NCBI GenBank assembly: GCA_947476295.1
Contig: CANJQC010000035.1
Span: forward strand, 1 to 42,740
Source: Planctomycetaceae bacterium
GTDB taxonomy: Bacteria > Planctomycetota > Planctomycetia > Planctomycetales > Planctomycetaceae
Length of the DNA: 42,740 nucleotides
Direction of reading: 5' to 3'
Positions 1 through 7,896 of this stretch are shown one piece after another (position 1 is the first letter of the stretch; each line of letters starts with the position of its first letter). A program made the translations under genes and the position numbers. The notes under the pieces are model-generated. The model was given only the letters and a program-made list of their open reading frames with translations, was not told the DNA's origin and did no database searches.

Positions 1-3
1 TCA

Positions 4-73
4 GCGAGCGGCAGGGCGTCCGCCCAACGTGTCATCAGCGATTTTCACGGAGGGCTGACGCCCTGCCGCTCGC
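4..73. repeat. REP-like imperfect hairpin downstream of nuoG
   Basis: Positions 4-20 and 57-73 are perfect reverse complements (17 bp). After one mismatch the stem continues for 4 bp (22-25 with 52-55), leaving a loop of about 26 nt. It lies just past the nuoG stop codon, so it could cap or attenuate the nuo transcript. It has no T-run like a classical intrinsic terminator. The right arm recurs in degenerate form near 6751-6777, which points to a dispersed palindromic repeat rather than a private terminator. Confidence 0.75.
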
Positions 74-78
74 CTTGT

Positions 79-1740
79 TTATACAGTCGCAGGCACTGCT
101 TCATTTAACAACACGCCCTGCACTTTGAGTTCCGGGCTGGCAATTGCCGCCAGCGCTGGAATCAGAACGGCAATTTCATTTCGCAGTGCTTCCGTCTGAA
201 TCAATCCGGGACGTTCAGCAAGATCCCACAGCAATCGACCGTCCGGACGAGTCCCGTCCGGCCCGCGCACAGAGCGGTGAATCAACTGAGCAAGCCCCTT
301 GTGATTCACGAACACACCTTCGCGTTCGACAAATGTCCCCGACGGCAGCACATGCGTCGCATGTTTCAGCACCGGTGACGGCAGAATATCCTGCACAATC
401 ACCGTTTCTACTTTACTAAACGCTTCGGCATGAATATCCGTCATCCAGCCTTCCGGATCACCGCCGACCAGATACACCGCGTGAAATTGACTGGCGGACG
501 AAAGACGCAGCAGTTCTTCGAACGGCATCACGTCGCCCACAAAATGATTCAATACGGCTTCGACGCCCGCTCGGTTTGGACACTTCTCGGCACGGATCGT
601 GAACTTAACCGGTTCAACAACTCTCCCCGTGATGTCTTTCGGGAAGTGGTCATCTTTGCCTTCGACTCGAACAGGCCCCATCGCCAGCGTGACATCAACC
701 GACAGACTCTTCAGAAAACTGCTCAGCAGGAACGCTTCCTCCACTGTCATCCACGGTGAAAGCACAGCAGCGACTTTGCCCTTGCCACCCTGTGCCGCCT
801 TTGTCAACGCTGCTCGTGCGGAATTCAGCACGGTATCAAAATCTGTGGACGTGACGTGCCCGTTGGTTCTGGTTTCCGGTGAAACAAGTCTCTGATCGGA
901 ATGGGTATATTTCCAGCCGAAACGACCGGCGTCGCACATGAAGTGCCCCTGGGCCTTTTCATTGGGACGCGGATGCAACCGGTAAACTCGTTCTTCATTC
1001 TGATCCACTGTGATGCTGCAACCTGTGCTGCAACCTGGACAAACCGACGATGCGCTTTTGAGCCACCAGACTCGCTGCTGATACAGAAAGTCTTTACTGC
1101 ACAAAGCTCCGACCGGACAAAGATCGACGACGTTGCCCGCCAGTGGATTATTAACCGGATATCCCGGAAAGATATCGATTTCTTCATGCGACCCACGGCT
1201 GACAACCTGCAGTTCAGCCGATCCGCTGATCTCGCGTGTAAACCGAACGCAACGTGTACACATAATGCAGCGGTCGGTGAACAGCGTGATCTGATCGCCG
1301 ATGTTGGTCTTATCCGGCTTGATATTTTTCGGTTCATTCAGACGACTGTATCCACGACCATAATTAAAGCTGTAATCCTGAAGATAACACTCACCGGCCT
1401 GATCGCAGGTAGGGCAGTCGAGTGGATGATTGAGCAGGAGGTATTCCAGAGTCGCTTTGCGTGCGTCTTTGACCTTCTGGCTGTCGGAGATAATTACCGT
1501 GCCGTCCTTCGCAGGAGTCTGGCATCCGGGCACGAGCTTCGGCTGCATCGCCACGGTGCCGTCCGGCTTCTTGTCACCGACCTCGACAAGACACATGCGA
1601 CAGCTGGCGACGACCGACAACTCCGGATGCCAGCAATACGCCGGGATTTCAACACCGACCTTCGCCGCTGCCTGAATACAGTTCAGCCGCTCACTCGCGC
1701 CGATTTCAACTTCTTTACCGTTTACTAAAACCGTTGCCAT
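79..1740 (-). CDS. nuoG: NADH-quinone oxidoreductase subunit G (short form)
   Basis: This is the iron-sulfur subunit of the complex I peripheral arm, which passes electrons from NADH toward quinone. The 553-residue product has an N-terminal 2Fe-2S ferredoxin domain (C36, C47, C50, C73), a His-Cys3 4Fe-4S site (H105, C109, C112, C118), another 4Fe-4S site (C158, C161, C164, C208) and the CxxCxxxC cluster at the start of the molybdopterin-oxidoreductase-like domain (C234, C237, C241, with C269). That last domain is short: about 280 residues remain after C269, against the several hundred of long NuoG forms. It is the last gene of the visible nuo run on this strand. The ATG start is preceded by an AGGA at a rather long distance. 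Subunit identity is secure; the meaning of the shortened C-terminus is open. Confidence 0.95.
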   Translation of the reverse strand: MATVLVNGKEVEIGASERLNCIQAAAKVGVEIPAYCWHPELSVVASCRMCLVEVGDKKPDGTVAMQPKLVPGCQTPAKDGTVIISDSQKVKDARKATLEYLLLNHPLDCPTCDQAGECYLQDYSFNYGRGYSRLNEPKNIKPDKTNIGDQITLFTDRCIMCTRCVRFTREISGSAELQVVSRGSHEEIDIFPGYPVNNPLAGNVVDLCPVGALCSKDFLYQQRVWWLKSASSVCPGCSTGCSITVDQNEERVYRLHPRPNEKAQGHFMCDAGRFGWKYTHSDQRLVSPETRTNGHVTSTDFDTVLNSARAALTKAAQGGKGKVAAVLSPWMTVEEAFLLSSFLKSLSVDVTLAMGPVRVEGKDDHFPKDITGRVVEPVKFTIRAEKCPNRAGVEAVLNHFVGDVMPFEELLRLSSASQFHAVYLVGGDPEGWMTDIHAEAFSKVETVIVQDILPSPVLKHATHVLPSGTFVEREGVFVNHKGLAQLIHRSVRGPDGTRPDGRLLWDLAERPGLIQTEALRNEIAVLIPALAAIASPELKVQGVLLNEAVPATV

Positions 1741-1757
1741 GCCGATATCCGGTCCTG

Positions 1758-1790
1758 AATTTCAAATCTGAAATTTCAAATTTCAAATCT
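1758..1790. repeat. Short AT-rich tandem repeat
   Basis: Between nuoF and nuoG the words ATTTCAAAT and TTTCAAATC recur about four times with slight variation. The repeat abuts the large inverted repeat at 1799-1878. No function can be read from it. Confidence 0.55.
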
Positions 1791-1798
1791 CTTAAGGC

Positions 1799-1878
1799 TT
1801 TGGAAAAGGGGTCAGGAACCAATAGTGCGCAGCACCCGCTGGGCCATTTGGCTATTGGTTCCTGACCCCTTTTCCAAA
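1799..1878. repeat. 27-bp perfect inverted repeat between nuoF and nuoG
   Basis: Positions 1799-1825 are the exact reverse complement of 1852-1878, enclosing a 26-nt loop. The arm contains the words GGTCAGGAACC and CAATAG. The element sits 5 nt after the nuoF stop, upstream of nuoG within the same transcription unit. In RNA it would form a very stable hairpin between two subunit genes made in equal amounts. It may be a REP/MITE-like mobile palindrome; with only one copy in the window that cannot be shown here. Confidence 0.85.
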
Positions 1879-1882
1879 CTCA

Positions 1883-3217
1883 TTAATGCACTTCCATCAG
1901 CTTCTGTGCCGACGTTTCCGTGGCTCGTTTGCTGTTGATGTATTCTTCAAAGTCACCCCGAAACTTGCTGATCGCGTTCTTCACCGGCCACGCAGCTCCG
2001 TCGGAAAGCCCGCAAATGGTTGTCCCCGGAATAATGCCCATCGATCCCGCAACTTCCATCAATAAATCGAGATCTTCAATCCGCCCCTGACCGATGCGAA
2101 TGCGCGTCAGGATTTTCGTCATCCATGCCGTGCCTTCACGACACGGAGTGCACTGGCCACAGGATTCATGGGACATGAATCTGCAGCAATTGAACAACAC
2201 ATCAACCATGCTCGTCTGATCGTCGATGACGACCACCGCCGCCGTTCCAAGTCCTAAACAACCAACCTTGCCCGGGCCCGCAAAATCCAGCTTCGTGTCC
2301 AGTTCTTTGTCTGACAGAAATCCCATACTGATCCCGCCCGGAACAACAGCCTTGGCCTTGCGGCCTTTCCAGACTCCACCCGCATGTTCTTCAATCAGTT
2401 CGCGAGCCGTCACGCCTAATGGCAACTCCACGCAGCACGGTTTGTTGACATGTCCGCTGATGCAATACAGCTTCGGGCCGTAACTTCCTGGATCACGCGG
2501 ATTGCTGGGGTCAGGCGGAACCCCAATCGACTTAAACCACGCTCCACCGCGATAGAGAATCTGAGTGACGCAGCACAGCGTTTCGACATTGTTCACAATC
2601 GTCGGCTGGCGAAATAATCCTTCGATCGCCGGAAAGGGCGGCTTAATACGAGGCCATGCGCGTTTGCCTTCGAGACTTTCAATCAGCCCCGTTTCTTCAC
2701 CGCAGATGTAAGCGCCCGCTCCACGATGCAGCACGATGTCCAGATTAACGCCTGTGCCAAGCAAGTTTTTTCCGAGCAATCCAGCCGCGTAACATTCCTT
2801 GATTGCCGCGTCCAAGACTCGGTAACTGCGCCCATATTCGTATCGCAGATACAGGTAAGCGTTGCTCGATCGAATCGCATGGCAGGCAATGATAATGCCC
2901 TCGATCAGCTGATGCGGATCCTTCTCCATCAGAATGCGATTATTGAACGTCCCCGGTTCGCTCTCGTCGGCGTTGATGCACAGATAAATTGGACCCGGAT
3001 GATCCTTGGGCAGAAACGTCCATTTGAGCCCGCACGGAAACCCAGCACCGCCGCGACCACGGAGCCCGGCGTCTTTGACGAGGTTCGTCACATCGCCCGG
3101 TGCCATGCTCAGGAATTCTTTGATCCGCGCATAACCACCATCAGCCTTGTACGTCGTGAGTGACGTACTGTCCGGCTTGTTGATTCGTGCGAACAAAACA
3201 GGTTCGAACTTTGCCAC
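1883..3217 (-). CDS. nuoF: NADH-quinone oxidoreductase subunit F
   Basis: This is the NADH-oxidising flavoprotein subunit of complex I, carrying FMN and one 4Fe-4S cluster (N3). The 444-residue protein has the glycine-rich NADH site GRGGAGF (54-60), the FMN-site ESEPGTFNNR (85-94), GAGAYICGEE (167-176) and the cluster cysteines C353, C356, C359 and C402 (ESCGQCTPCR). Length is normal for the family. The start codon is GTG, supported by GAGAGGA 6 nt upstream on the minus strand. It follows nuoE after a 94-nt gap that contains a small near-palindrome (3245-3260). It works with NuoE and NuoG as the NADH dehydrogenase module. Confidence 0.97.
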   Translation of the reverse strand: MAKFEPVLFARINKPDSTSLTTYKADGGYARIKEFLSMAPGDVTNLVKDAGLRGRGGAGFPCGLKWTFLPKDHPGPIYLCINADESEPGTFNNRILMEKDPHQLIEGIIIACHAIRSSNAYLYLRYEYGRSYRVLDAAIKECYAAGLLGKNLLGTGVNLDIVLHRGAGAYICGEETGLIESLEGKRAWPRIKPPFPAIEGLFRQPTIVNNVETLCCVTQILYRGGAWFKSIGVPPDPSNPRDPGSYGPKLYCISGHVNKPCCVELPLGVTARELIEEHAGGVWKGRKAKAVVPGGISMGFLSDKELDTKLDFAGPGKVGCLGLGTAAVVVIDDQTSMVDVLFNCCRFMSHESCGQCTPCREGTAWMTKILTRIRIGQGRIEDLDLLMEVAGSMGIIPGTTICGLSDGAAWPVKNAISKFRGDFEEYINSKRATETSAQKLMEVH

Positions 3218-3311
3218 AACGGTCCTCTCAACGCAGTACAGGTCATAGGACCCGTCCCATAAAACTAAGGCCTAGAGACCCGGTCAGCGAACTCAAGACG
3301 ACTGCGAATCC

Positions 3312-3785
3312 CTACAGTTTCTCAATCAACGCCGATACGGATTCCGCATTCATGTCCATATGACATTCGTCATCCACTAGAATGCAGGGAGCCCCTTCAC
3401 AGGCACCCAGACACTCGGCAAACTCCAATGTCACCTTGCCATCTGCTGACGTTTGTCCAGGATGCATGTGAAACTTATTACAGACCTTTTCCAGAACTTC
3501 TTCGCCACCACGCAACATGCACGAAATACTGCGACAGACCCAGATTCGATGATTTCCGAGAGCGTGTTTTTCATCCTTAAAGAAGTTATAAAACGACATC
3601 GTGTCGTGAACTTCTGCAGGGTGCAACTCCAGTAATTCAGCGATCCCGATGATTGCCTCTGTCGAGACCGCCCGCATGGCATCATGCACGATGTGCAGCG
3701 CCGGAAGCGTCACCGCTCGTTTGTTCGGATATTTTGGAAACTCCTGACGAATCCGCAAACGGAGTTCTTCACTTAGCTCACTCAT
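3312..3785 (-). CDS. nuoE: NADH-quinone oxidoreductase subunit E
   Basis: This is the thioredoxin-like 2Fe-2S subunit of the complex I NADH module (cluster N1a). From the ATG at 3785 the product has 157 residues, close to the family norm. The four cluster ligands are the CxxxxC in VCRSISC and the CxxxC in ECLGACEGAP. The reading frame stays open for 17 more codons upstream, but that stretch runs through the palindromic element at 3812-3839 and does not look like NuoE, so the start beginning MSELSEELRL is preferred. It lies 66 nt after nuoD and 94 nt before nuoF. Confidence 0.95.
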   Translation of the reverse strand: MSELSEELRLRIRQEFPKYPNKRAVTLPALHIVHDAMRAVSTEAIIGIAELLELHPAEVHDTMSFYNFFKDEKHALGNHRIWVCRSISCMLRGGEEVLEKVCNKFHMHPGQTSADGKVTLEFAECLGACEGAPCILVDDECHMDMNAESVSALIEKL

Positions 3786-3811
3786 TGATAAACAGCCTCG
3801 CCGCCTCGTAG

Positions 3812-3839
3812 GGTGTGACCAGCGAAGCGCAGGCACACC
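3812..3839. repeat. Palindromic element between nuoD and nuoE
   Basis: Positions 3812-3817 pair with 3834-3839 (GGTGTG with CACACC). Read on the minus strand, the loop contains CTGCGCTTCGCT followed by GG, and CTAC follows the stem. The element at 6677-6704 has the same loop and the same CTAC but an unrelated complementary stem. The right arm of the 28.5 kb repeat matches this element's right side at 16 of 18 positions. Confidence 0.7.
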
Positions 3840-3851
3840 ATCAAGCTTTGT

Positions 3852-5072
3852 CTAACGATCCAACTCCGCCGCAATAATGTTGAGACTTCCTAGTACCGCC
3901 ACCACGTCGCTGAGTTGATGATCCTTGATCATGTGCGGAAACATGGCGAAGTGAATGTAAGATGGCGGGCGAGTTCTTGCGCGATACGCCCGCGTTTCCG
4001 CGTTGCCCACGATAAAGAAACCCAGCTCGCCATTCGGTGATTCCGTCGCCGCGTATACCTGCTCACGAGGCACAGCGTAGCCCTTGTTCGGCATGATGAC
4101 TTCGAAGTGCTGAATGAGCCCTTCGATACTGCGATACACGGACGGCTTTGCAGGCAGAACCATGTCACTGTCGACGGCAATATTCACTGGTCCGGCCGGG
4201 ATGTTTTCAATCGCCTGCTCGATGATTTTCAGGCTTTCCAGCAATTCACCCATCCGCACCAGAAACCGAGCGTAACAGTCACCGTTCTTTGAACAGACGA
4301 CATCAAAATCCAGATCTTCGTAAGCCAGATACGGTTCATCGCGACGCAGGTCACGTTCAATCCCGCTCGCTCGCGCGATCGGCCCGCTGGCACTCAAGTT
4401 CACTGCATCTTCAGTGCTCAAGTAGCCAATACCTTTTGTGCGATCGACGAAAATACGGTTCTTCGTCAACAGTCGATCAACTTCGTCGTAGACCTTTGGA
4501 AACTCTTTGATGAACTTGCGAACACTGTTGATCCAGTCCATGTTGACATCAAACAGCACGCCACCGACACGGGTGTAGCTGGTGTGGAACCGCTGGCCCG
4601 AGGCCATTTCAACAATGTCATAAATGTGTTCGCGTTGCTGAAAAAAGTAAAGGAACGCCGTGAATCCACCTAAGTCCAGGGCCGTAGTGCCGACGTTCAG
4701 CAGGTGGTCGTGCATCCGCATCAGTTCAGCGAGGATGGTTCTCAAATACTTGCAGCGCGGTGTGAGTTCAATTCCAAGCAGTTTTTCAACCGCATGGTGC
4801 CATGAAATCTCGTTTGCCAGCGGCGACAGATAATTCATGCGATCGACGATCGTCACGTACTGGTTGAAATCCAGATGTTCGCCAAGCTTTTCGAATCCGC
4901 TGTGCAGGTAACCAATGTAAGGCACAGCCTTTAACACTCGTTCACCATCCAGCGTCAGTACTAGTCGCAGCGTCGTATGCGTTGCCGGGTGTTGAGGCCC
5001 GAAATTCAGCGTCCAGACGTATTCACGCTCAGCCGACTCAGCTTCCAAGTTATCAACGGCAGATAAGGGCAT
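3852..5072 (-). CDS. nuoD: NADH-quinone oxidoreductase subunit D
   Basis: This is the 49-kDa-type subunit of complex I. With NuoB it forms the quinone-reduction site at the junction of the peripheral and membrane arms. The 406-residue length is standard. The N-terminal NFGPQHPATH motif (about residues 24-33) carries the conserved histidines near the quinone pocket. The C-terminus ends in the typical SLNIIAAELDR-like tail with Asp and Arg. It is a separate gene here, not a NuoCD fusion. It is separated from nuoC by apbE and by a 443-nt gap, so it may have its own promoter. No clear Shine-Dalgarno sequence precedes the ATG. Confidence 0.97.
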   Translation of the reverse strand: MPLSAVDNLEAESAEREYVWTLNFGPQHPATHTTLRLVLTLDGERVLKAVPYIGYLHSGFEKLGEHLDFNQYVTIVDRMNYLSPLANEISWHHAVEKLLGIELTPRCKYLRTILAELMRMHDHLLNVGTTALDLGGFTAFLYFFQQREHIYDIVEMASGQRFHTSYTRVGGVLFDVNMDWINSVRKFIKEFPKVYDEVDRLLTKNRIFVDRTKGIGYLSTEDAVNLSASGPIARASGIERDLRRDEPYLAYEDLDFDVVCSKNGDCYARFLVRMGELLESLKIIEQAIENIPAGPVNIAVDSDMVLPAKPSVYRSIEGLIQHFEVIMPNKGYAVPREQVYAATESPNGELGFFIVGNAETRAYRARTRPPSYIHFAMFPHMIKDHQLSDVVAVLGSLNIIAAELDR

Positions 5073-5515
5073 CGAAAAAGACCGATGGAAAAGGAAAAAC
5101 TTGCAGCTGCGACGATGGAGATCTGGTCACCGTATGATGAACACCCTGCTCCAAAACGAACAGGGCAGCACGCATGGAAACAATTTTTCCCATTCCCCGC
5201 ATTCTGGCAGAGAGTTTGAAAATCACCAGAGACGCTGTCAGGGCGTCGCTTCACTGAGAATTCCCGGAGAAAACTCGTCTCGCATTTGGCCGAATCTGGC
5301 AGTAAACAGCCTAGATATCCATAACTATTCCGCGTCATCCGCAGCAAGCGTCCCGCTGAAGTACTGGACTTACACCAGCATTGCAGCGTCGGGCTAGGTT
5401 TGCTGAAACAAGAAAGCACTGACGAGTCACGGCACTCCAAATCTGGAGTGCTCCGACTTGTCAAAGCTTTCCTTTTCCACCGGTGTCGCCTGCGTCAAAT
5501 GCTGGATGTTTCGGA
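5073..5515. other. 443-nt gap between apbE and nuoD
   Basis: I see no convincing gene here. The reading frames are short and low in family-like sequence, and a 152-codon minus-strand frame overlapping the nuoD start resembles no family. The gap contains an 8-bp perfect hairpin (5432-5451) and, near 5360-5390, a stretch resembling the sequence that follows the 6677-6704 palindrome. It may carry a promoter for nuoDEFG, but no promoter motif stands out. Confidence 0.5.
5432..5451. repeat. 8-bp hairpin with 4-nt loop downstream of apbE
   Basis: GCACTCCA at 5432-5439 is the reverse complement of 5444-5451, with an AATC loop. It lies 64 nt past the apbE stop codon on the minus strand. No T-tract follows, so a factor-independent terminator is only possible; a palindromic repeat is equally likely. 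Confidence 0.5.
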
Positions 5516-6652
5516 TCATGTGCGTCGAAAAAGCACAATCGCCGTTGCTGTCAGAGCCAACAGGAAAACAGCCAAAGTTGCGGAAAATGGAATCGTTCGC
5601 TGGATGACCGATTCTTTCGAGTTTGAAATCGATGGCGACGAACCAGTTGCAAGAAACTCGCCAGTCGCGTGTTCAACAATTGTCTTTTCATCGACCAAAT
5701 CTAGGAATAAGACCGAAAGCCCGTGCAGCTTCGCGAATTGTAAACCCCGCTCAATTCCCATCACCATCAATCCTGTAGCCAGACCATCAGCCGTCATGCA
5801 CGAATCGCTCAGGACAGACACCGAGGCTGGAGGATTTATCATTGGCTGACCCGTCGCCGGATCAATCGTGTGAGAATACCGAACGCCTTTGTACTCGAAG
5901 TAATTCCGATAGTTTCCGGATGTGGAAACGGACACTTCCGCGCATTCAATTACCCGATGAATCTCGCCGAACGGCGATTCAACACCCACTCGCCACTTTT
6001 CGCCGTTGGCTTTGAAGGTCCCGGTCCGGACTTCACCGCTGATATCCACGACATGCGACGGATATCCCAGCTTTGTCAATTGCTGAGACAATCGGTCGGT
6101 GCCATGACCTGGCGCAACCGCGGAAAGATTCAACGTGAGATCTGAGCGTGTTTTGCGAATCGACGGCGGTTCCGCCTGCACGTCGATGAATTGCATGCCG
6201 GTCTTGCTTCGAGCTAGGTCGATCGCTTCCTGGCTCGGAAATGACTCAGGTCGCTTCGCGCCAAACCCCCACAGGTCAATCAGCGGCGCGACCGTTGGAT
6301 CGAAAGCTCCATCTGTGACTTTGTGAAGTCGGATCGACTCCAATACCACTTCGGCAAAGCCGGGACTCACGGGAAACCAGTCGGTACTCTCGGACTGATT
6401 GAACTTGGAGATTTCAGAGTCCAGATCCCACGTTGACATCTGCCGATTGACGTCTGCAAGGACTGCGTCAATCTCTGTCTGAATCTCTGCGGCATTGGAC
6501 TCGGTCGCCCCATCAATGGTAATCGCATAGTACGAACCCATCGTCTGGCCGTTCAGCTTGAGCGTCTCGGCGTTTATTGGGACAGCGAGCGTGACGACGA
6601 AGATCGTGACGAACAGAATGACCTTTGCAAGGATGTGAACGAGAGAATTCAT
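5516..6652 (-). CDS. apbE: FAD:protein FMN transferase (ApbE family)
   Basis: ApbE enzymes transfer FMN from FAD onto a Thr or Ser of target flavoproteins in or facing the cell envelope. From the ATG at 6652 the product has 378 residues: a hydrophobic signal peptide (about residues 1-28, ending near INAE), the ApbE core and a C-terminal hydrophobic helix (LAVFLLALTATAIVLF) ending in RRT. Core motifs are MGSYYAI near the N-terminus, AVAPGHGTDRL at the position of the usual GxAKGY..D segment, HTIDPATGQP, and the Mg-binding MTADGLATGLMVMG. The frame is open to a further ATG at 6718, but that extension runs through a palindromic repeat and would bury the signal peptide. Its place inside a nuo gene run is unusual, since ApbE is better known for maturing Nqr and Rnf subunits. 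Confidence 0.92.
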   Translation of the reverse strand: MNSLVHILAKVILFVTIFVVTLAVPINAETLKLNGQTMGSYYAITIDGATESNAAEIQTEIDAVLADVNRQMSTWDLDSEISKFNQSESTDWFPVSPGFAEVVLESIRLHKVTDGAFDPTVAPLIDLWGFGAKRPESFPSQEAIDLARSKTGMQFIDVQAEPPSIRKTRSDLTLNLSAVAPGHGTDRLSQQLTKLGYPSHVVDISGEVRTGTFKANGEKWRVGVESPFGEIHRVIECAEVSVSTSGNYRNYFEYKGVRYSHTIDPATGQPMINPPASVSVLSDSCMTADGLATGLMVMGIERGLQFAKLHGLSVLFLDLVDEKTIVEHATGEFLATGSSPSISNSKESVIQRTIPFSATLAVFLLALTATAIVLFRRT

Positions 6653-6676
6653 TGGGGCCTGCAAATTCGTCAGCCT

Positions 6677-6704
6677 GCCGGAACTGCGCTTCGCTTGGTC
6701 CGGC
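6677..6704. repeat. Palindromic element between nuoC and apbE
   Basis: GCCGGA at 6677-6682 pairs with TCCGGC at 6699-6704. The loop contains CTGCGCTTCGCTTGG and CTAC follows the stem. Loop and flank match the minus-strand reading of 3812-3839, but the stem bases differ and remain complementary. A partial copy of the 4-73 repeat (GGAGGGCTGAC...CCGCTCGCC) follows at 6751-6777. Confidence 0.7.
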
Positions 6705-6788
6705 CTACACCAATGCATTCCATTCGCGAAATTCGCGGGCAGAACTCACTCGGAGGGCTGACACCCAGCCGCTCGCCTCAACGCCACT

Positions 6789-7280
6789 TTAACTGCCGGC
6801 CCGCGTAATTACGGGGAAATTATGCCGCTCGCCGCGTCCCTTGAGCGGATAGTCCTTCCGCAGTGGAAACGCCGCGAACTCTTCCGGCATCAGGATGCGG
6901 CGCAGATCCGGATGGCCGTCAAAGACGATTCCGAACATATCGAACACTTCACGCTCCATCCAGTCCGCCCCGCGCCACAGCGAATAGACAGATGGCAATG
7001 TCGGATCCGGCAGGTTGACGGCCGTTCGAACAATCAGGCGCTCGCCGCCAAATACATCCAGCAGCATGTAAACGACACCAAATCGATCCGTGGCACCTTC
7101 GTACTCCAGATAATCAACAGCCGTCATATCAATCAGAGTGTTGAAACCGTGATCAGATTTCAGGCAGCTCAGGAGATCAAACAGCTTCTCCGCAGGCACA
7201 TCAATCCGGCGATTATCGCGAAAAGTGCTCTCAACCAGTTCAGTCCCGAACCGCTGCTGCAAGACGGAGAGCTCAACCAT
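6789..7280 (-). CDS. nuoC: NADH-quinone oxidoreductase subunit C
   Basis: This is the 30-kDa-type peripheral-arm subunit of complex I, which packs against NuoD near the quinone site. It has 163 residues, the normal size for a stand-alone NuoC. The family signature runs from [11 protein letters not shown] through [12 protein letters not shown] to [14 protein letters not shown] near the C-terminus. Its ATG overlaps the 3' end of nuoB by 8 bp, which indicates translational coupling, and GAGGAG lies upstream. It is followed by palindromic repeats and then apbE rather than directly by nuoD. Confidence 0.96.
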   Translation of the reverse strand: MVELSVLQQRFGTELVESTFRDNRRIDVPAEKLFDLLSCLKSDHGFNTLIDMTAVDYLEYEGATDRFGVVYMLLDVFGGERLIVRTAVNLPDPTLPSVYSLWRGADWMEREVFDMFGIVFDGHPDLRRILMPEEFAAFPLRKDYPLKGRGERHNFPVITRAGS

Positions 7281-7896
7281 GATTCCCGGCTCCTCGCTTC
7301 ATCCCAGCCGACGTCATGGCGGCTGAAAAATTTCCGAGTTGCACAAGATTGGCTTCCTGAATGCGGTAGCGTTCTTCGGATTCGAACGGTTCCGGTCCCA
7401 TCGGTGTATCACGCGCCATGAATTCTTTACCCATGACGGTACCTGTTCGGCGAACCTTGGCCTGCATGTCAATGACCGCAGCAAGCAACTGTTCAGGACG
7501 GGGCGGACAGCCAGGAACATACATATCGACAGGAATAAATCGGTCAACCCCCTGGACGACAGCGTACGTATCGAACACGCCGCCGGAGCAAGCACAAGCT
7601 CCCATGGAAATACACCACTTGGGTTCGGGCATCTGTAACCAGATGCGTTGCAGCACAGGCAGCATTTTCATGACGACTCGACCCGCCACGATCAACAGAT
7701 CGCACTGGCGTGGACTGAATCGCATGACTTCCGCACCAAATCGCGCGAGGTCATGTCGTGACGCCGCAGTCGCCATCAGTTCGATGCCGCAGCAGGCTGT
7801 TGCAAAAGGCATGGGCCACAAACTGTTGGAACGAGCCCAGCTGGCCGCCGCATCCAGTTTTGTCATAAAGATATTTTCGGGAAGACCTACCGCCAT
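7273..7896 (-). CDS. nuoB: NADH-quinone oxidoreductase subunit B
   Basis: This is the 20-kDa-type subunit of complex I, which holds cluster N2, the immediate electron donor to quinone. The cluster ligands are visible as the CC pair in ATACCGIEL, a cysteine in GACACSGG and the cysteine in VPGCPPRPE. The ATG at 7896 is preferred over ATGs at 7917 and 7929 because AAGGGAG lies 7 nt upstream and it gives 207 residues. It overlaps the nuoA stop by 10 bp and nuoC by 8 bp, so nuoA-B-C are tightly coupled. Confidence 0.96.
   Translation of the reverse strand: MAVGLPENIFMTKLDAAASWARSNSLWPMPFATACCGIELMATAASRHDLARFGAEVMRFSPRQCDLLIVAGRVVMKMLPVLQRIWLQMPEPKWCISMGACACSGGVFDTYAVVQGVDRFIPVDMYVPGCPPRPEQLLAAVIDMQAKVRRTGTVMGKEFMARDTPMGPEPFESEERYRIQEANLVQLGNFSAAMTSAGMKRGAGNHG

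Noticed and set aside
901-1728. 275-codon plus-strand frame opposite nuoG
   Set aside because: It is fully antisense to the conserved nuoG and resembles no family; long shadow frames are common opposite GC-rich coding sequence.
5006-5464. 152-codon minus-strand frame in the apbE-nuoD gap
   Set aside because: It overlaps the nuoD start in another frame, reads as Ser/Cys-rich low-quality sequence, has no good start site, and crosses a hairpin.
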